This document shows positions 53,888 to 63,112 of a stretch of DNA of 64,000 nucleotides, piece after piece. Source of the stretch: JACJWR01 sp963842975 (lineage in GTDB: Bacteria > Actinomycetota > Actinomycetes > S36-B12 > UBA10799); assembly GCA_963842975.1 (NCBI GenBank), contig CAWJIH010000009.1:372001-436000 (forward strand). The letters are read 5' to 3'. The notes below the pieces were generated by a model. That model had not been told where the DNA came from. It worked only from the letters and a program-made list of their open reading frames with translations, and made no database searches. Both the position numbers and the translations under genes were made by a program. Positions within the stretch are counted from its first letter, which is position 1. Each line of letters begins with the position of its first letter.

Positions 53888-55626
53888 TCAGAGGCCAGTG
53901 GTGGACCGTGGGTAGGCAGCTTCGGGATCGGTGAGCACATTGACCAAGTAGGGCACGCCAGAGGCCATCGCACGATCGATGGCCGGGCCGATGTCCGCTG
54001 GCTTGGTCACTAGTTCCCCGGCACCGCCCAGCGCCGCGACGATCTCGTCGTAGCGTAGGCCAGGCTGCAGATCGGCGGCCACGTCGTAGCTGTGCAAGAG
54101 CCGCATGGGGTGCTTCTCCAGTCCCCATGCGCTGTTGTTGCCCATGATCATCACGGTTGGAATTCGGTGCCGAACCAACGTGTCGACATCCATCAGGCTG
54201 AACCCCGCGGCACCGTCGCCGAGGATGAGCACTGTCGGGCTCGACGGGTGGGCGATTCCGCTGGCGATGGCGTAGCCCAAGCCGGTCCCCAGGCAGCCGA
54301 AGGGACCTGGGTCCATCCAGCGTCCAGGTTCGGCGGGTTCGATGAATCTGCCCGCGAAGGATACGAAATCCCCCCCGTCGCCGATCACCACCGTGTCGTC
54401 GGTGAGTCGGGGTCGCAGCTCACCATAGATCCGCGCCGGATGAATCGGATCCCGATCGGAATTCAGCAGTTCGGCATCCTTGGCCACGGCGGCCTCGGCA
54501 GCACTGTGCAGCGAGTCAGCCCAGTCGGTGTACCGACCCACCTTCGCCCGAGCCGACCACTGTTGCCGCCAATGCTTCGAAGGCCGCAGGTAGGGAACCG
54601 ACGACACTTGCAGTTGGTTGTGCGTGCGCCGGAAACTTGGTCGGCAGCATCCGCGATGTGGACTACTGGTGCTGGAGGGTCGCCGAATCGGCCGTAGCCC
54701 AGCCGGAAGTCCAGCGGAGTGCCCACCACGATCACCAAGTCGGTGCCCGCGAAAGCAGCCGATCGCGCCCGGGTGGCAAGGAGCCGATGCCCGCGGGGCA
54801 GCACACCCCGCGCCATCCCGTTGGTGATCACCGGAACGCCCGTTAGTTCAGCGAAGGAACGGGCTTCGGTTTCGGCCCCGGCCATCCACACATCGGATCC
54901 GAGAATCAACAGTGGCCGCTCTGCGGTGGCCAGCAGTCCGGCCACCCGGGCGATGTCGTCCGGATCGGGCTCAACCTCCGCGCTGGCTACCCGGGTTGGC
55001 GTGGGTGCCGTTGCCGGAGTGTAAAAGCGGTCCATCGGCACATCGACGAAGACCGGGCCGGGATGGGCGGCCACCGCGGTCGCAAACGCCTCGGCGGTGT
55101 CGGCACCGATCGTCCCAGGGTCATCCAGGGTGCGGGCCATCTTGGTGACTGGTGCCACCAGAGGCACGTGATCGATCTCCTGCAGCGCTCCGGTACCCCA
55201 ACGAAAGGCCGGAGCCCGGCCACCCACAACCAGCATCGGTACCCCGTTGAAGTAGGCCGAGGTCAGGGCACTGATCCCATTGGTGACGCCGGGACCTGCT
55301 GTGATGGCTGCGAATCCTGGGGTACGAGTGAGTTTGGCAGTGCCCTCTGCGGCAAACACCGCAGTTGCTTCGTGGCGGGTGTCCACGAGTCGAATCGGAC
55401 CTTGGCGCAGCGCAGCGTCGTTGTCGCGGCCAGCGGCGGCGTAGCCGTCCGTGCCGCCAATTGCGGCATCGTAGAGCGGGAAGACATGGGCGCCGCTGAG
55501 TGTGAACAACGTGGACACTCCATAGGCCTGCGCCGCGGCCACCATGAACGCTCCACCGTGACCATTCATCGTCGGCGCCGCGGTCGGGCTTGTCGAGTCG
55601 GTCTGCTGTTCCGGACGGGCGTTCAA
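53888..55626 (-). pseudogene. Acetolactate synthase-like ThDP enzyme with two frameshifts
   Basis: Three segments give one thiamine diphosphate enzyme. The N-terminal part (55626 or ATG 55569 to about 54630) has LVDTRHEATAVFAAEGTAKL with the cofactor-activating Glu, and AITAGPGVTNGISALTSAYFNGVPMLVV. A short middle segment in another frame reads HAQPTASVVGSLPAAFEALAA. The C-terminal part, from about 54520, has the cofactor motif GDGAAGFSL...GNNSAWG. Removing one base near 54627 and one near 54521 restores 578 residues, a normal length. Function: acetolactate synthase or a related decarboxylase. It follows a tiny membrane-protein gene with overlap. Confidence 0.78.
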
Positions 55627-55706
55627 ATCAGACTCACAAAGACCGCGACCAGCAACGAAATGATGAGCACAACCGCCACGGCTGTGATCAGATTCTTGTC
55701 CATCAT
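55623..55706 (-). CDS. 27-residue single-helix membrane peptide
   Basis: A short frame starts ATG ATG at 55706 and encodes MMDKNLITAVAVVLIISLL followed by VAVFVSLI. It is one hydrophobic helix with a single acid and lysine at the N-terminus. AGGAGAGG lies about 12 bases upstream. Its stop TGA overlaps the TTG that could start the acetolactate synthase-like gene, suggesting coupled translation. It lies 56 bases after the bioB stop. No homologue is known to me. It could be a leader, a membrane anchor partner, or chance. Confidence 0.45.
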   Translation of the reverse strand: MMDKNLITAVAVVLIISLLVAVFVSLI

Positions 55707-55762
55707 GGGCTTTGGATTCCTCTCCTAGACCGGCTGGGGCCGGGGTGGCAGATCGACGGATG

Positions 55763-56800
55763 TCAGATCGACTCGGACAACGCCTTCATCGGCATCTTCA
55801 GGTCGGTCAACAACTCCAGGTCGTCCTCCGGCGAGCGTCCCAGGGTGGTGAGGTAGTTGCCAACGATCACAGCGTTGATGCCACCGAGGAGGCCATCCCT
55901 GGTGCCGAGGTCACCAAGGGTGATTTCGCGGCCGCCGGCGAAACGCAGGATGGTCCTGGGCAACGCCAACCGGAAGGCGGCGATGGTGCGTAGCGCGTCG
56001 TTGGCCGGCATCACCTCTTGGTCCTCGAAAGGTGTGCCCGGTCGTGGGTTGAGGAAGTTCAGGGGAACCTCGTGAGGTCGCAGCGACGCAAGTTGGGCGG
56101 CGAATTCGGCCCGTTGCTCGATGGTTTCGCCCATTCCCACGATTCCGCCGCAGCACACCTCCATACCCGAGTCGCGCACGCGCTCAAGGGTGTCCATGCG
56201 CTCATCCCAGGTGTGCGTGGTGACAACATTCGGGAAGTAGCTGCGGGCCGTTTCCAGGTTGTGGTTGTAGCGGTGGATGCCCATGCCTGCGAGGTCGTCG
56301 ACTTGCTCCTGCGTGAGGATTCCAAGGCTGGCGGCGACATTGATGTCGACGGCTTCCTGGATCGCTGCCACCCCTTCGCGCATCTGCGCCATCAGCCGGG
56401 CATCCGGCCCCCGGACGGCCGCCACGATGCAGAACTCGGTGGCGCCAGTAGCGGCAGTCTGCTTCGCCGCTTCGACCAGACTTGGAATGTCCAGCCAAGC
56501 CGCACGCACTGGGGTGGGGAAGAGCCCGGATTGCGAGCAGAAGTGGCAGTCCTCTGGGCAGCCACCGGTCTTGACCGAGACGATGCCTTCCACCTCGACC
56601 TCGGGTCCGCACCAGCGCATCCGCACGTCATGGGCCAACTCCAGCAGTTCCGGCAGGCGGTCGTCGGAAAGGTTCAGCACCTCAATGATGTCGGATTCCG
56701 CAAGTCCCAAGCCCTGACCCAGGACGCGCTCACGCGCCCGTTCCAAGACGTCGGCTGGGCTTTGGGTCTGGTCGCCGGCGGTGTCGATCGTCTGGGTCAT
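55763..56800 (-). CDS. bioB: Biotin synthase
   Basis: The 345-residue radical SAM enzyme inserts sulfur into dethiobiotin. The SAM-cluster motif is C81-x3-C85-x2-C88 (GCPEDCHFCSQS), followed by VEGIVSVKTG, YNHNLETARSYFPNVVTTH, CCGGIVGMGE and NFLNPRPGTPFED, all typical of BioB. The ATG at 56800 follows the bioFD stop by nine bases, in the order bioA-bioFD-bioB. The BsaP-like protein expected to support an actinobacterial BioB is encoded downstream at 51.8-52.0 kb. Confidence 0.95.
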   Translation of the reverse strand: MTQTIDTAGDQTQSPADVLERARERVLGQGLGLAESDIIEVLNLSDDRLPELLELAHDVRMRWCGPEVEVEGIVSVKTGGCPEDCHFCSQSGLFPTPVRAAWLDIPSLVEAAKQTAATGATEFCIVAAVRGPDARLMAQMREGVAAIQEAVDINVAASLGILTQEQVDDLAGMGIHRYNHNLETARSYFPNVVTTHTWDERMDTLERVRDSGMEVCCGGIVGMGETIEQRAEFAAQLASLRPHEVPLNFLNPRPGTPFEDQEVMPANDALRTIAAFRLALPRTILRFAGGREITLGDLGTRDGLLGGINAVIVGNYLTTLGRSPEDDLELLTDLKMPMKALSESI

Positions 56801-56809
56801 ATGTGTGTC

Positions 56810-58735
56810 CTAGATTCGTCGTAGGTGGTTATTGGTGCTGATTGTCCCATTGAACCGGCCGCCTAATGCGGCGTCCAACCCGGCCTCGGCCACGGTCCGG
56901 AATTCCGGCGGGGCTAGATCTGCGATTCCAGCCGGCAAGACACCTGCGATCGGGCTACCAATGATGGTGGGCAGATCCACGAGATTCTGACGGCAGGCCA
57001 GATCCGGCGAGTCTGGCCAGGCACCCAGCACCACTCCGGCGCAGGCCAACTCACGTGCTGCGAGGGCCTCCAGAGTCAGTGCGGTGTGATTCAGGGTCCC
57101 TAGCATCGGATCCGCGACCACCACGACGTCACAGGGTTCGGTGGTTCCCTGTGACAGTGCAACGGCGAGGTCGGCGAAGGTCTCACCGGCAGAGTTGAAT
57201 CGCACCATTGCCCCGCCGGCACCCTCAACAAGCACAAGATCGGCGTCGGCGGTCAGTGAGTGAATCTCGGCAGCCAGGTCGCCGACCGTGGGTGCCGGCT
57301 CGCCCGCCACCCGGGCGGCCGCCTCGGGTGCCAGGGGGTCCCGGTAGCGGTGGAACTCCACGCATCGCACCTCTGGCCCGGCAAGGCGAGCCACCACCTG
57401 AACGTCCCCCTCCTCGCCTGGGAGCAGTCCGGTTTGGACCGGCTTCACCACGGTGACGCGGCCGCCGGCCGCGGCTGCCAGGGTGGCGAGGGCAGCCGTG
57501 ACGATGGTCTTTCCCACCCCAGTTCCGGTTCCGGTCACCAAACGGATTCGACCCGGACGCTGGGTCCCCAGCGCTCCGGTGACCACCGATCGTGCGGCGC
57601 GCAACGCCCGGCCGACTTGTGCCACCTGTTCGCTGGTGATGCCAGCTCGCGCTGTCAGCCGTAGACACGACTCCCCAGCTGGCACCGACGGTGGACGGAA
57701 ACAAGCGACCGACACCCCGTGCCGGGCGCATTCAGCTTGGGCGGCGAGGGCGGCAGTCGGATCTCCCACCAGCGCCGACACCACCGCGCCTTGACTGGGA
57801 TGGCATTGCCAGCCAGCGGCGAGCGCTTCGGCTCGCAGCGCGGCGGCCTTGCCCAGTACTAGGCCAGGCAAGTCGGGTTCGGCTACCAGCACGTCCAGCG
57901 CGGCCCGTGCGGCTGCTGCGGCTGCAGGCGCCAGGCCGGTGTCGAAGATCAAGCTGCGGGAGGTGTTGATCATTGCGTCCACCACCGGGGCCGCCCCGAG
58001 CACCGCCCCACCCTGGGCGCCCAACGACTTCGACAGTGTCAGGCTTTGCACCACATCAGGCTGGCCAGCGATGCCAGCCTGAGCCGCGGCGCCTCGCCCG
58101 CCGGGGCCCACCACCCCGATCGCGTGGGCTTCATCGATCAGTAGCACTGCCCCGTGTCTGCGTGCTACCTCGTGCAGCCTGCCAAGGGGTGCGAGCTCTC
58201 CGTTCACGCTGAATACCGCGTCTGTCACCACCAGCGCGCGGGTGTGTGACCGCCGGGCCAGCGCCCGCTCCACCGCTTCGACGTCGCAGTGCGGGTACAC
58301 CTCGATTGTGCCGCGGCTCAGCCGGCACCCATCAATCAGCGACGCATGATTGAACTCATCGGACAGCAGGAGGGTGTCCGCATCGGCCAGGGCGGTCAAC
58401 ATGCCCAGGTTCGCCAAGTAGCCGGAACTGAACAGCAGCGCCGACTCCGCGCCCACGAACTCGGCGAGGGCTGCTTCCAGCTCCGCATGCAGGTCCAGTG
58501 CCCCCACCACCAGCCTCGATGCCGTGGCGCCGGTCCCCCAGTCACGGGTGGCCTGTACGGCGGCCGCGATGAGTCGAGGGTCCCTGGCCAACGACAAGTA
58601 GTCGTTCGAGGCAACGTCGATCAGGCCGTCGTCGGCAGGCCGGGAACGTAGCCTGCGCGCCATCCCGGTCGTGGCGCGCTGGTCGGCCGCGGCGATCAGG
58701 TGGTCCCAGACGTTCGGCTGTGCGCCGGGGCTCAT
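56810..58735 (-). CDS. bioF-bioD: Fused KAPA synthase-dethiobiotin synthetase (BioF-BioD)
   Basis: One continuous 641-residue frame holds two biotin enzymes. Residues 1 to about 385 are BioF (8-amino-7-oxononanoate synthase): SNDYLSLARDP, FNHASLIDGCRLS, VLLIDEAHAIGVVGPGGRG and the PLP lysine of SLTLSKSLGAQGGAV. From about residue 395 comes BioD: P-loop VTGTGTGVGKT, VVKPVQTGLL and LVLVEGAGGAMVRF. M. tuberculosis encodes these as adjacent separate genes. The ATG at 58735 overlaps the bioA stop (ATGA). The order of the pathway is F, A, D, B, so the fusion joins steps one and three. Confidence 0.92.
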   Translation of the reverse strand: MSPGAQPNVWDHLIAAADQRATTGMARRLRSRPADDGLIDVASNDYLSLARDPRLIAAAVQATRDWGTGATASRLVVGALDLHAELEAALAEFVGAESALLFSSGYLANLGMLTALADADTLLLSDEFNHASLIDGCRLSRGTIEVYPHCDVEAVERALARRSHTRALVVTDAVFSVNGELAPLGRLHEVARRHGAVLLIDEAHAIGVVGPGGRGAAAQAGIAGQPDVVQSLTLSKSLGAQGGAVLGAAPVVDAMINTSRSLIFDTGLAPAAAAAARAALDVLVAEPDLPGLVLGKAAALRAEALAAGWQCHPSQGAVVSALVGDPTAALAAQAECARHGVSVACFRPPSVPAGESCLRLTARAGITSEQVAQVGRALRAARSVVTGALGTQRPGRIRLVTGTGTGVGKTIVTAALATLAAAAGGRVTVVKPVQTGLLPGEEGDVQVVARLAGPEVRCVEFHRYRDPLAPEAAARVAGEPAPTVGDLAAEIHSLTADADLVLVEGAGGAMVRFNSAGETFADLAVALSQGTTEPCDVVVVADPMLGTLNHTALTLEALAARELACAGVVLGAWPDSPDLACRQNLVDLPTIIGSPIAGVLPAGIADLAPPEFRTVAEAGLDAALGGRFNGTISTNNHLRRI

Positions 58736-60105
58736 TGCACGATAGTCCGGATCGAATCGGCAACCGTTCCCACTAGCGTGTCGACCTCGTTGTCGCCGAT
58801 GGCCAGCGGCGGCATCAATACGACGACATCTCCCAGCGGTCGCACCCACACCCCATGGCGCCTCGCTTCCTGGCACACGGCGAACCCAGTGCGATCTCCC
58901 GTGGCATGAACTTCAATTCCGGTCATGGTGCCAATTCGACGGATCTCCTTGACTCCGTCGTAACTGGCGAGGGAGCTCAGGAGTTCGCCCATCCGTTCAC
59001 CTACTTGCTGGGCGCGCGCGACGGTTCCCTCCGCCTCCATGAGGTCGAGATTGGCGATTGCGGCGGCGGCGGCCAACGGATTGGCGGTGTAGGAATGCCC
59101 GTGGAAGAAGGTACGCGCCGACGACGGGGTGCCGAGGAAGGCCTCGTAGAGGGACTCCTTCGCCAACACCGCAGACAGCGCCAGGTAGCCAGCAGTGATG
59201 CCTTTGCCGCAGGTGAGCAAATCCGGGCTGACCCCGGCGTGTTCGCAGGCCCACATCCGCCCGGTTCGGCCCACACCGGTGGCTACTTCATCGGCGATGA
59301 GGTAGATCCCATGGGCATCACACAGCCGACGTGCTCCGCGGACGAACTCAGCATCGTGGGTGAGCATGCCGCCGGCGGCCTGCACCATGGGTTCGATCAC
59401 CAGGGCCGAGATGGTGTCGCCGGCCGAATTGAACAGTTGTTCAAGCTCAGCCAACACTTCGCGGGCACGTTCGGGTCGCGACTGGCCAGCGTGCGACAGA
59501 ACGCCCGGGCTCGAAATCTGCCGCGTTTCCAGCATGATCGAACGGTAGGTGTGGTGAAAGAGGTCGATTCCGCCGACGCTCACCGCACCAAGCGTGTCGC
59601 CGTGATAGCCCTCCGCGACATGGGCGTAGTAGGGACGAAGTTGCCCGTTCTGGGCATGTGCCTGGTAGGCGATCTTGAGCGCAGCCTCGACTGCGCTCGC
59701 CCCATCGCCGGCGTAGAAGACCCGGCTCAGCCCAGACGGGGCACCGGCCAGGAGTTTCTCCGCCAACTCGATACCCGGCTCATGGGTGAGGCCCAAAAAA
59801 GTCGTGTGATCCAGCCGGCCGAGTTGGTCGATGATGGCCCGATCGATCTCCGGTCGGCGATGTCCGTGCACATTGACCCACAGCGACGACACCCCGTCGA
59901 GGTAGCGATTGCCGTCGGTGTCGGTGAAGTACATACCCTCCGCGTGGTCCACGACGATAGGTTCGTCGGCAACCCACATCGACTGCTGAGTAAACGGATG
60001 CCACACCGCGGCGGCGTCCCGCGCGATGAGTTGTTGTGTCCGCTCGGTGTGGGGGCGGATTCGGTTTACCGGCGAGGCAAAGGCGGAGCCATCGAGTCGG
60101 GGCAT
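58732..60105 (-). CDS. bioA: Adenosylmethionine-8-amino-7-oxononanoate aminotransferase
   Basis: The 457-residue class III aminotransferase (DAPA synthase) makes 7,8-diaminopelargonate from KAPA with SAM as amino donor. It has WHPFTQQSMW near the N-terminus, VFYAGDGASAVEAALKIAYQ, LIADEVATGVGRTG, the PLP lysine of LLTCGKGITAGYLALSAVL and the HGHSYTANPLA motif. The ATG at 60105 is chosen by homology; the frame extends to 60483 into the divergent histidine-kinase gene. It is the first gene of the bioA-bioFD-bioB unit. No BioQ or BirA operator was recognised in the 63-base divergent spacer. Confidence 0.94.
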   Translation of the reverse strand: MPRLDGSAFASPVNRIRPHTERTQQLIARDAAAVWHPFTQQSMWVADEPIVVDHAEGMYFTDTDGNRYLDGVSSLWVNVHGHRRPEIDRAIIDQLGRLDHTTFLGLTHEPGIELAEKLLAGAPSGLSRVFYAGDGASAVEAALKIAYQAHAQNGQLRPYYAHVAEGYHGDTLGAVSVGGIDLFHHTYRSIMLETRQISSPGVLSHAGQSRPERAREVLAELEQLFNSAGDTISALVIEPMVQAAGGMLTHDAEFVRGARRLCDAHGIYLIADEVATGVGRTGRMWACEHAGVSPDLLTCGKGITAGYLALSAVLAKESLYEAFLGTPSSARTFFHGHSYTANPLAAAAAIANLDLMEAEGTVARAQQVGERMGELLSSLASYDGVKEIRRIGTMTGIEVHATGDRTGFAVCQEARRHGVWVRPLGDVVVLMPPLAIGDNEVDTLVGTVADSIRTIVQ

Positions 60106-60168
60106 GTTGGAATCGTGCCAGCACACAAGGGCGACGCCTGCAGCCGGGTTCAGGCGTACCCTTGAGCG

Positions 60169-61641
60169 GTGGCCGACATAGTCCGATTGGCGCGCGAGCA
60201 CGGCGACGTGAGTGCCGACCAACTCGATCGAATGCGTGATCTGGTCGCCGATTGGTCGCTGATCGCCGACCTCGCCTTTGGCGACCTCGTGCTGTGGGTA
60301 CCCACCTGGAATGGCGGCGGGTATGTCGCGGTGGCCCACCAGCGCCCAGATACCGCTCGCACCTGCTTTCTCGACGATGTCGTCGGCACCTTCATCGCTC
60401 GGGGTCGCAGACCGGCCATGGATCGGGTGTTGGCCAGCGCCCGGCCGCAAGAGCACTTCTCGGGATCCGGGCGGATCCGCCATCAGGTGTACCCACTGTC
60501 CGAAAATGGATCGGTGTTCGCTCTCCTCGGGCGCTACACAGCCAACGATTCTCGGGACTCTGGCCGGCTGGGCGAGGCCTATCAGGCAGCAGCTGACGAC
60601 CTGTGCTCCATGGTGACGGCCGGTACCTTCCCGCTGCCGGAACGCGAACGGGAGACGGCCTGGCGGGTCGGCGGGGGACTGATTCGGCTCGACGGGCGCG
60701 GCGTCGTGACGTTTGCGTCGCCGAATGCGATGTCAGCATTTCGTCGCTTGGGTGCGGCAGTTGACCTTCATGGTGCGGTGCTGGCCAGGCTCGCACCACG
60801 ACTCAACGATGGCGCCGATGGTGCCGATCCCGACCTTGCTCGGGTCACCTCCGGAGTGCAGGCGGGCCGGGTCGAGTTGCAGCACGCCGATGTCACGTTG
60901 CAGTTGGAGTCAGTGCCTCTGACGAGCGCCGGGCGGCGCCGGGGGGCGCTCATCCTGGTGCGCGATGTGACCGAGTTGCGCCACCGGGAGCGGGCGCTGA
61001 TGACCAAGGAAGCCAGTTTGCGCGAGGTCCATCATCGGATCAAGAACAATCTGCAGATGGTTGCGGCGTTGCTGCGGATGCAGTCTCGGCGGGTGACCAG
61101 CGAAGAGGCTCGAGGTGCGCTGGTTGACGCTGGCACCAGGGTGGGTGCCATCGCGGTGGTGCACGAGGTCCTGGCTGCGTCGCCGGAGTCAACAGTGGAC
61201 TTCGACGATGTCATCGATCGAGTGCTCGTCATGGCGGGTCAGCTGGCGCCGGAGGCCAAACTGCGGCGGGAAGGCTCCATGGGACACCTACCAACTGAGA
61301 CGGCCACGCCAATGGCGATGTGTTTGGCCGAGTTGGTAGCGAACGCAGTCGAGCACTCCGGTACCGAACCCAAGGTGAACGTGGCCGTGCGCCGATCGGG
61401 GCAATCCGCCCAAGTGCGGGTCGATGACAACGGCCCAGGTTTGCCGGCGGGTTTTGCTCCACAGTCCTGCGGCCGTTTGGGGCTGCAAATCGTGCAAACG
61501 CTCGTCACTGAGAACGGCGGCACCGTGGAATGGTGCAATCGAGCTGGCGGCGGGACGAGCGCTGTGATGGAGTTCTGGCTCAGCCTGGCAACCCCGGTCC
61601 GGAAAACCCCAGTGGCGCAAGAGGAATCGGGTGTGAGATAA
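60169..61641 (+). CDS. pdtaS: PdtaS-like cytosolic sensor histidine kinase
   Basis: The 490-residue protein has an N-terminal GAF-like region, a PAS-like region (GGLIRLDGRGVVTFASPNAMSAF) and a HisKA_2 kinase. The phospho-acceptor is in REVHHRIKNNLQMVAALLRMQSRR. The ATPase part has ELVANAVEHSG, VRVDDNGPGLPAGF and GRLGLQIVQTLV. There is no membrane helix. PdtaS phosphorylates the RNA-binding antiterminator PdtaR, which is not in this window. The GTG start at 60169 lacks a Shine-Dalgarno; TACCCT six bases upstream suggests a leaderless mRNA. It precedes whiB1, as Rv3220c does. Confidence 0.92.
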   Translation: MADIVRLAREHGDVSADQLDRMRDLVADWSLIADLAFGDLVLWVPTWNGGGYVAVAHQRPDTARTCFLDDVVGTFIARGRRPAMDRVLASARPQEHFSGSGRIRHQVYPLSENGSVFALLGRYTANDSRDSGRLGEAYQAAADDLCSMVTAGTFPLPERERETAWRVGGGLIRLDGRGVVTFASPNAMSAFRRLGAAVDLHGAVLARLAPRLNDGADGADPDLARVTSGVQAGRVELQHADVTLQLESVPLTSAGRRRGALILVRDVTELRHRERALMTKEASLREVHHRIKNNLQMVAALLRMQSRRVTSEEARGALVDAGTRVGAIAVVHEVLAASPESTVDFDDVIDRVLVMAGQLAPEAKLRREGSMGHLPTETATPMAMCLAELVANAVEHSGTEPKVNVAVRRSGQSAQVRVDDNGPGLPAGFAPQSCGRLGLQIVQTLVTENGGTVEWCNRAGGGTSAVMEFWLSLATPVRKTPVAQEESGVR

Positions 61642-61803
61642 GCGACACCCGCTTTGGCCCGTCAGTTGCGCGTGGCTCTTGTGCAGGTGCCCCGAGGTGT
61701 GTGACCCTAGAGATCAACGGGGCGAACAATATGCCATGCGGCGTCAGCCGCCAACTCCGCCCCCACAGTCGGAAGCAATCAATGGAAAGTGGAGGTCCGC
61801 CAG

Positions 61804-62052
61804 ATGGACTGGCGCTACGAAGCTGCATGCCTTACTCACGATCCGGAACTCTTCTTCCCCATCGGGGATTCCGGTCCAGCGTTGGATCAGGTCGAACAAG
61901 CGAAGGTGGTGTGCCGGACGTGTCCGGTGATGCAAGAGTGCCTAGCTTGGGCGCTTGAGACCGGTCAAGATTTCGGTGTGTGGGGTGGCATGAGCGAATC
62001 CGAGCGGCTGTCGCTGCGCCGGCGTCGCTCGCGTGTAGTCGCACGCGGCTGA
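61804..62052 (+). CDS. whiB1: WhiB1-like iron-sulfur transcription regulator
   Basis: The 82-residue protein has the four cluster cysteines at C9, C37, C40 and C46, the same positions as M. tuberculosis WhiB1. The turn DFGVWGGMSESER and a basic C-terminus (RRRRSRVVARG) follow. WhiB1 carries a nitric-oxide-sensitive 4Fe-4S cluster and binds region 4 of the principal sigma factor. The ATG at 61804 has GGAGGT about eight bases upstream, so the longer frame from 61789 is rejected. The 162 bases before it hold no other gene. Confidence 0.95.
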   Translation: MDWRYEAACLTHDPELFFPIGDSGPALDQVEQAKVVCRTCPVMQECLAWALETGQDFGVWGGMSESERLSLRRRRSRVVARG

Positions 62053-62056
62053 CCCC

Positions 62057-63016
62057 TCAGCAATACACCCGGATCATGTCTGGGTGGGAGTCGAATCGCA
62101 CGTGGCGGACATCGCCCAAACCCTCGCCATCGATCTGCAAAGCAACCGGTGGGTCGCAGTCAATCTCGAAGTGATTGAGATCGGTTCCGACGTAGAGGGA
62201 TTTGGTCGATCCCGCCTTGCTCGACATCAGCATTCTGCGGGAGTAACGGATTCCGTCCACGAAGCGCATCCGCCGCACGGCCCACACGCCAAGCCCGTTG
62301 TCCCAGGTCACTGCGGGTAGCGGGTTCACCGGCAGGGTGCCCAGGTAGGTCCATGGTGACGCGTTCTGGATGATGGCCATGTGGACGTGTTCGATGGCTT
62401 CTTCATCGGGCACGGTGAGGGTCATCGCGGGGGCCTTGCGGTCCACCGACGTAAAGAATGACCGTACCGAAGTGGCGAGATATCGAGTGGGAGTCGCCTG
62501 CTTGCCTTTCGCCCGTTGGGCCTCCATGTTGTGGATGATCTCGGCATCGAGTCCCAGCCCGGCATTGAAGGTGATCCAGCGGTGGAAGTCGCTGCCCTCA
62601 GCATCGACACCCTCGGCGTGGGCGAGGCACACGGTGCGCGTTCGCTCGTCGCGGATCGCGGCCACCAACTCGCCGGTAGCCTCAACCGGGTCCATCGGAA
62701 AGCCCAGGGCCCGGGTGAATACGTTGGCGCTACCCCCGGGGACCGCGCCCAGCGCAGGTAGCTCGGCAGCGCTGCGGCTGCCGCGGGCACTCATGATCCC
62801 GTTAACCGTCTCGTTGACCGTCCCGTCACCGCCGAGAGTCACCACGATGTCGAGATGCTCGGCCACCGCCCGGGCGCCGAGTTCCATGGCATGGCCGCGG
62901 TGATCGGTGCGGACCGTTTCAAGATCGAACTGGTCTGCCAGGGCGTGGATGAGGACGTCACGAGTGCGATCCGTGGTCGCAGTCGCTTTCGGATTCACAA
63001 CCAACAGTCCACGCAT
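62057..63016 (-). CDS. Diacylglycerol/lipid kinase family protein
   Basis: The 319-residue protein has the DAGK catalytic pattern LLVVNPKATATT at the N-terminus and VVTLGGDGTVNETVNGI, then LPALGAVPGGSANVFTRALGFP and the C-terminal FDSHPD strand region. It should phosphorylate a lipid or sphingosine-like substrate with ATP; the true substrate is unknown. It converges on whiB1 with four bases between stops and corresponds to Rv3218. Confidence 0.88.
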   Translation of the reverse strand: MRGLLVVNPKATATTDRTRDVLIHALADQFDLETVRTDHRGHAMELGARAVAEHLDIVVTLGGDGTVNETVNGIMSARGSRSAAELPALGAVPGGSANVFTRALGFPMDPVEATGELVAAIRDERTRTVCLAHAEGVDAEGSDFHRWITFNAGLGLDAEIIHNMEAQRAKGKQATPTRYLATSVRSFFTSVDRKAPAMTLTVPDEEAIEHVHMAIIQNASPWTYLGTLPVNPLPAVTWDNGLGVWAVRRMRFVDGIRYSRRMLMSSKAGSTKSLYVGTDLNHFEIDCDPPVALQIDGEGLGDVRHVRFDSHPDMIRVYC

Positions 63017-63112
63017 CTGGACAGCCTAGCCGCAGTGTCTGGGCCGAATCGGTCGAAGGCTCCAGCCATGGGCCTGGTGGCTGCTGGTCCGCTCCATGGA
63101 TAAGGTTTTGGT

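Noticed and set aside
61642..61803. CRP-like site upstream of whiB1
   Set aside because: A TGTGA half-site is present, but the second half does not match TCACA at the right spacing.
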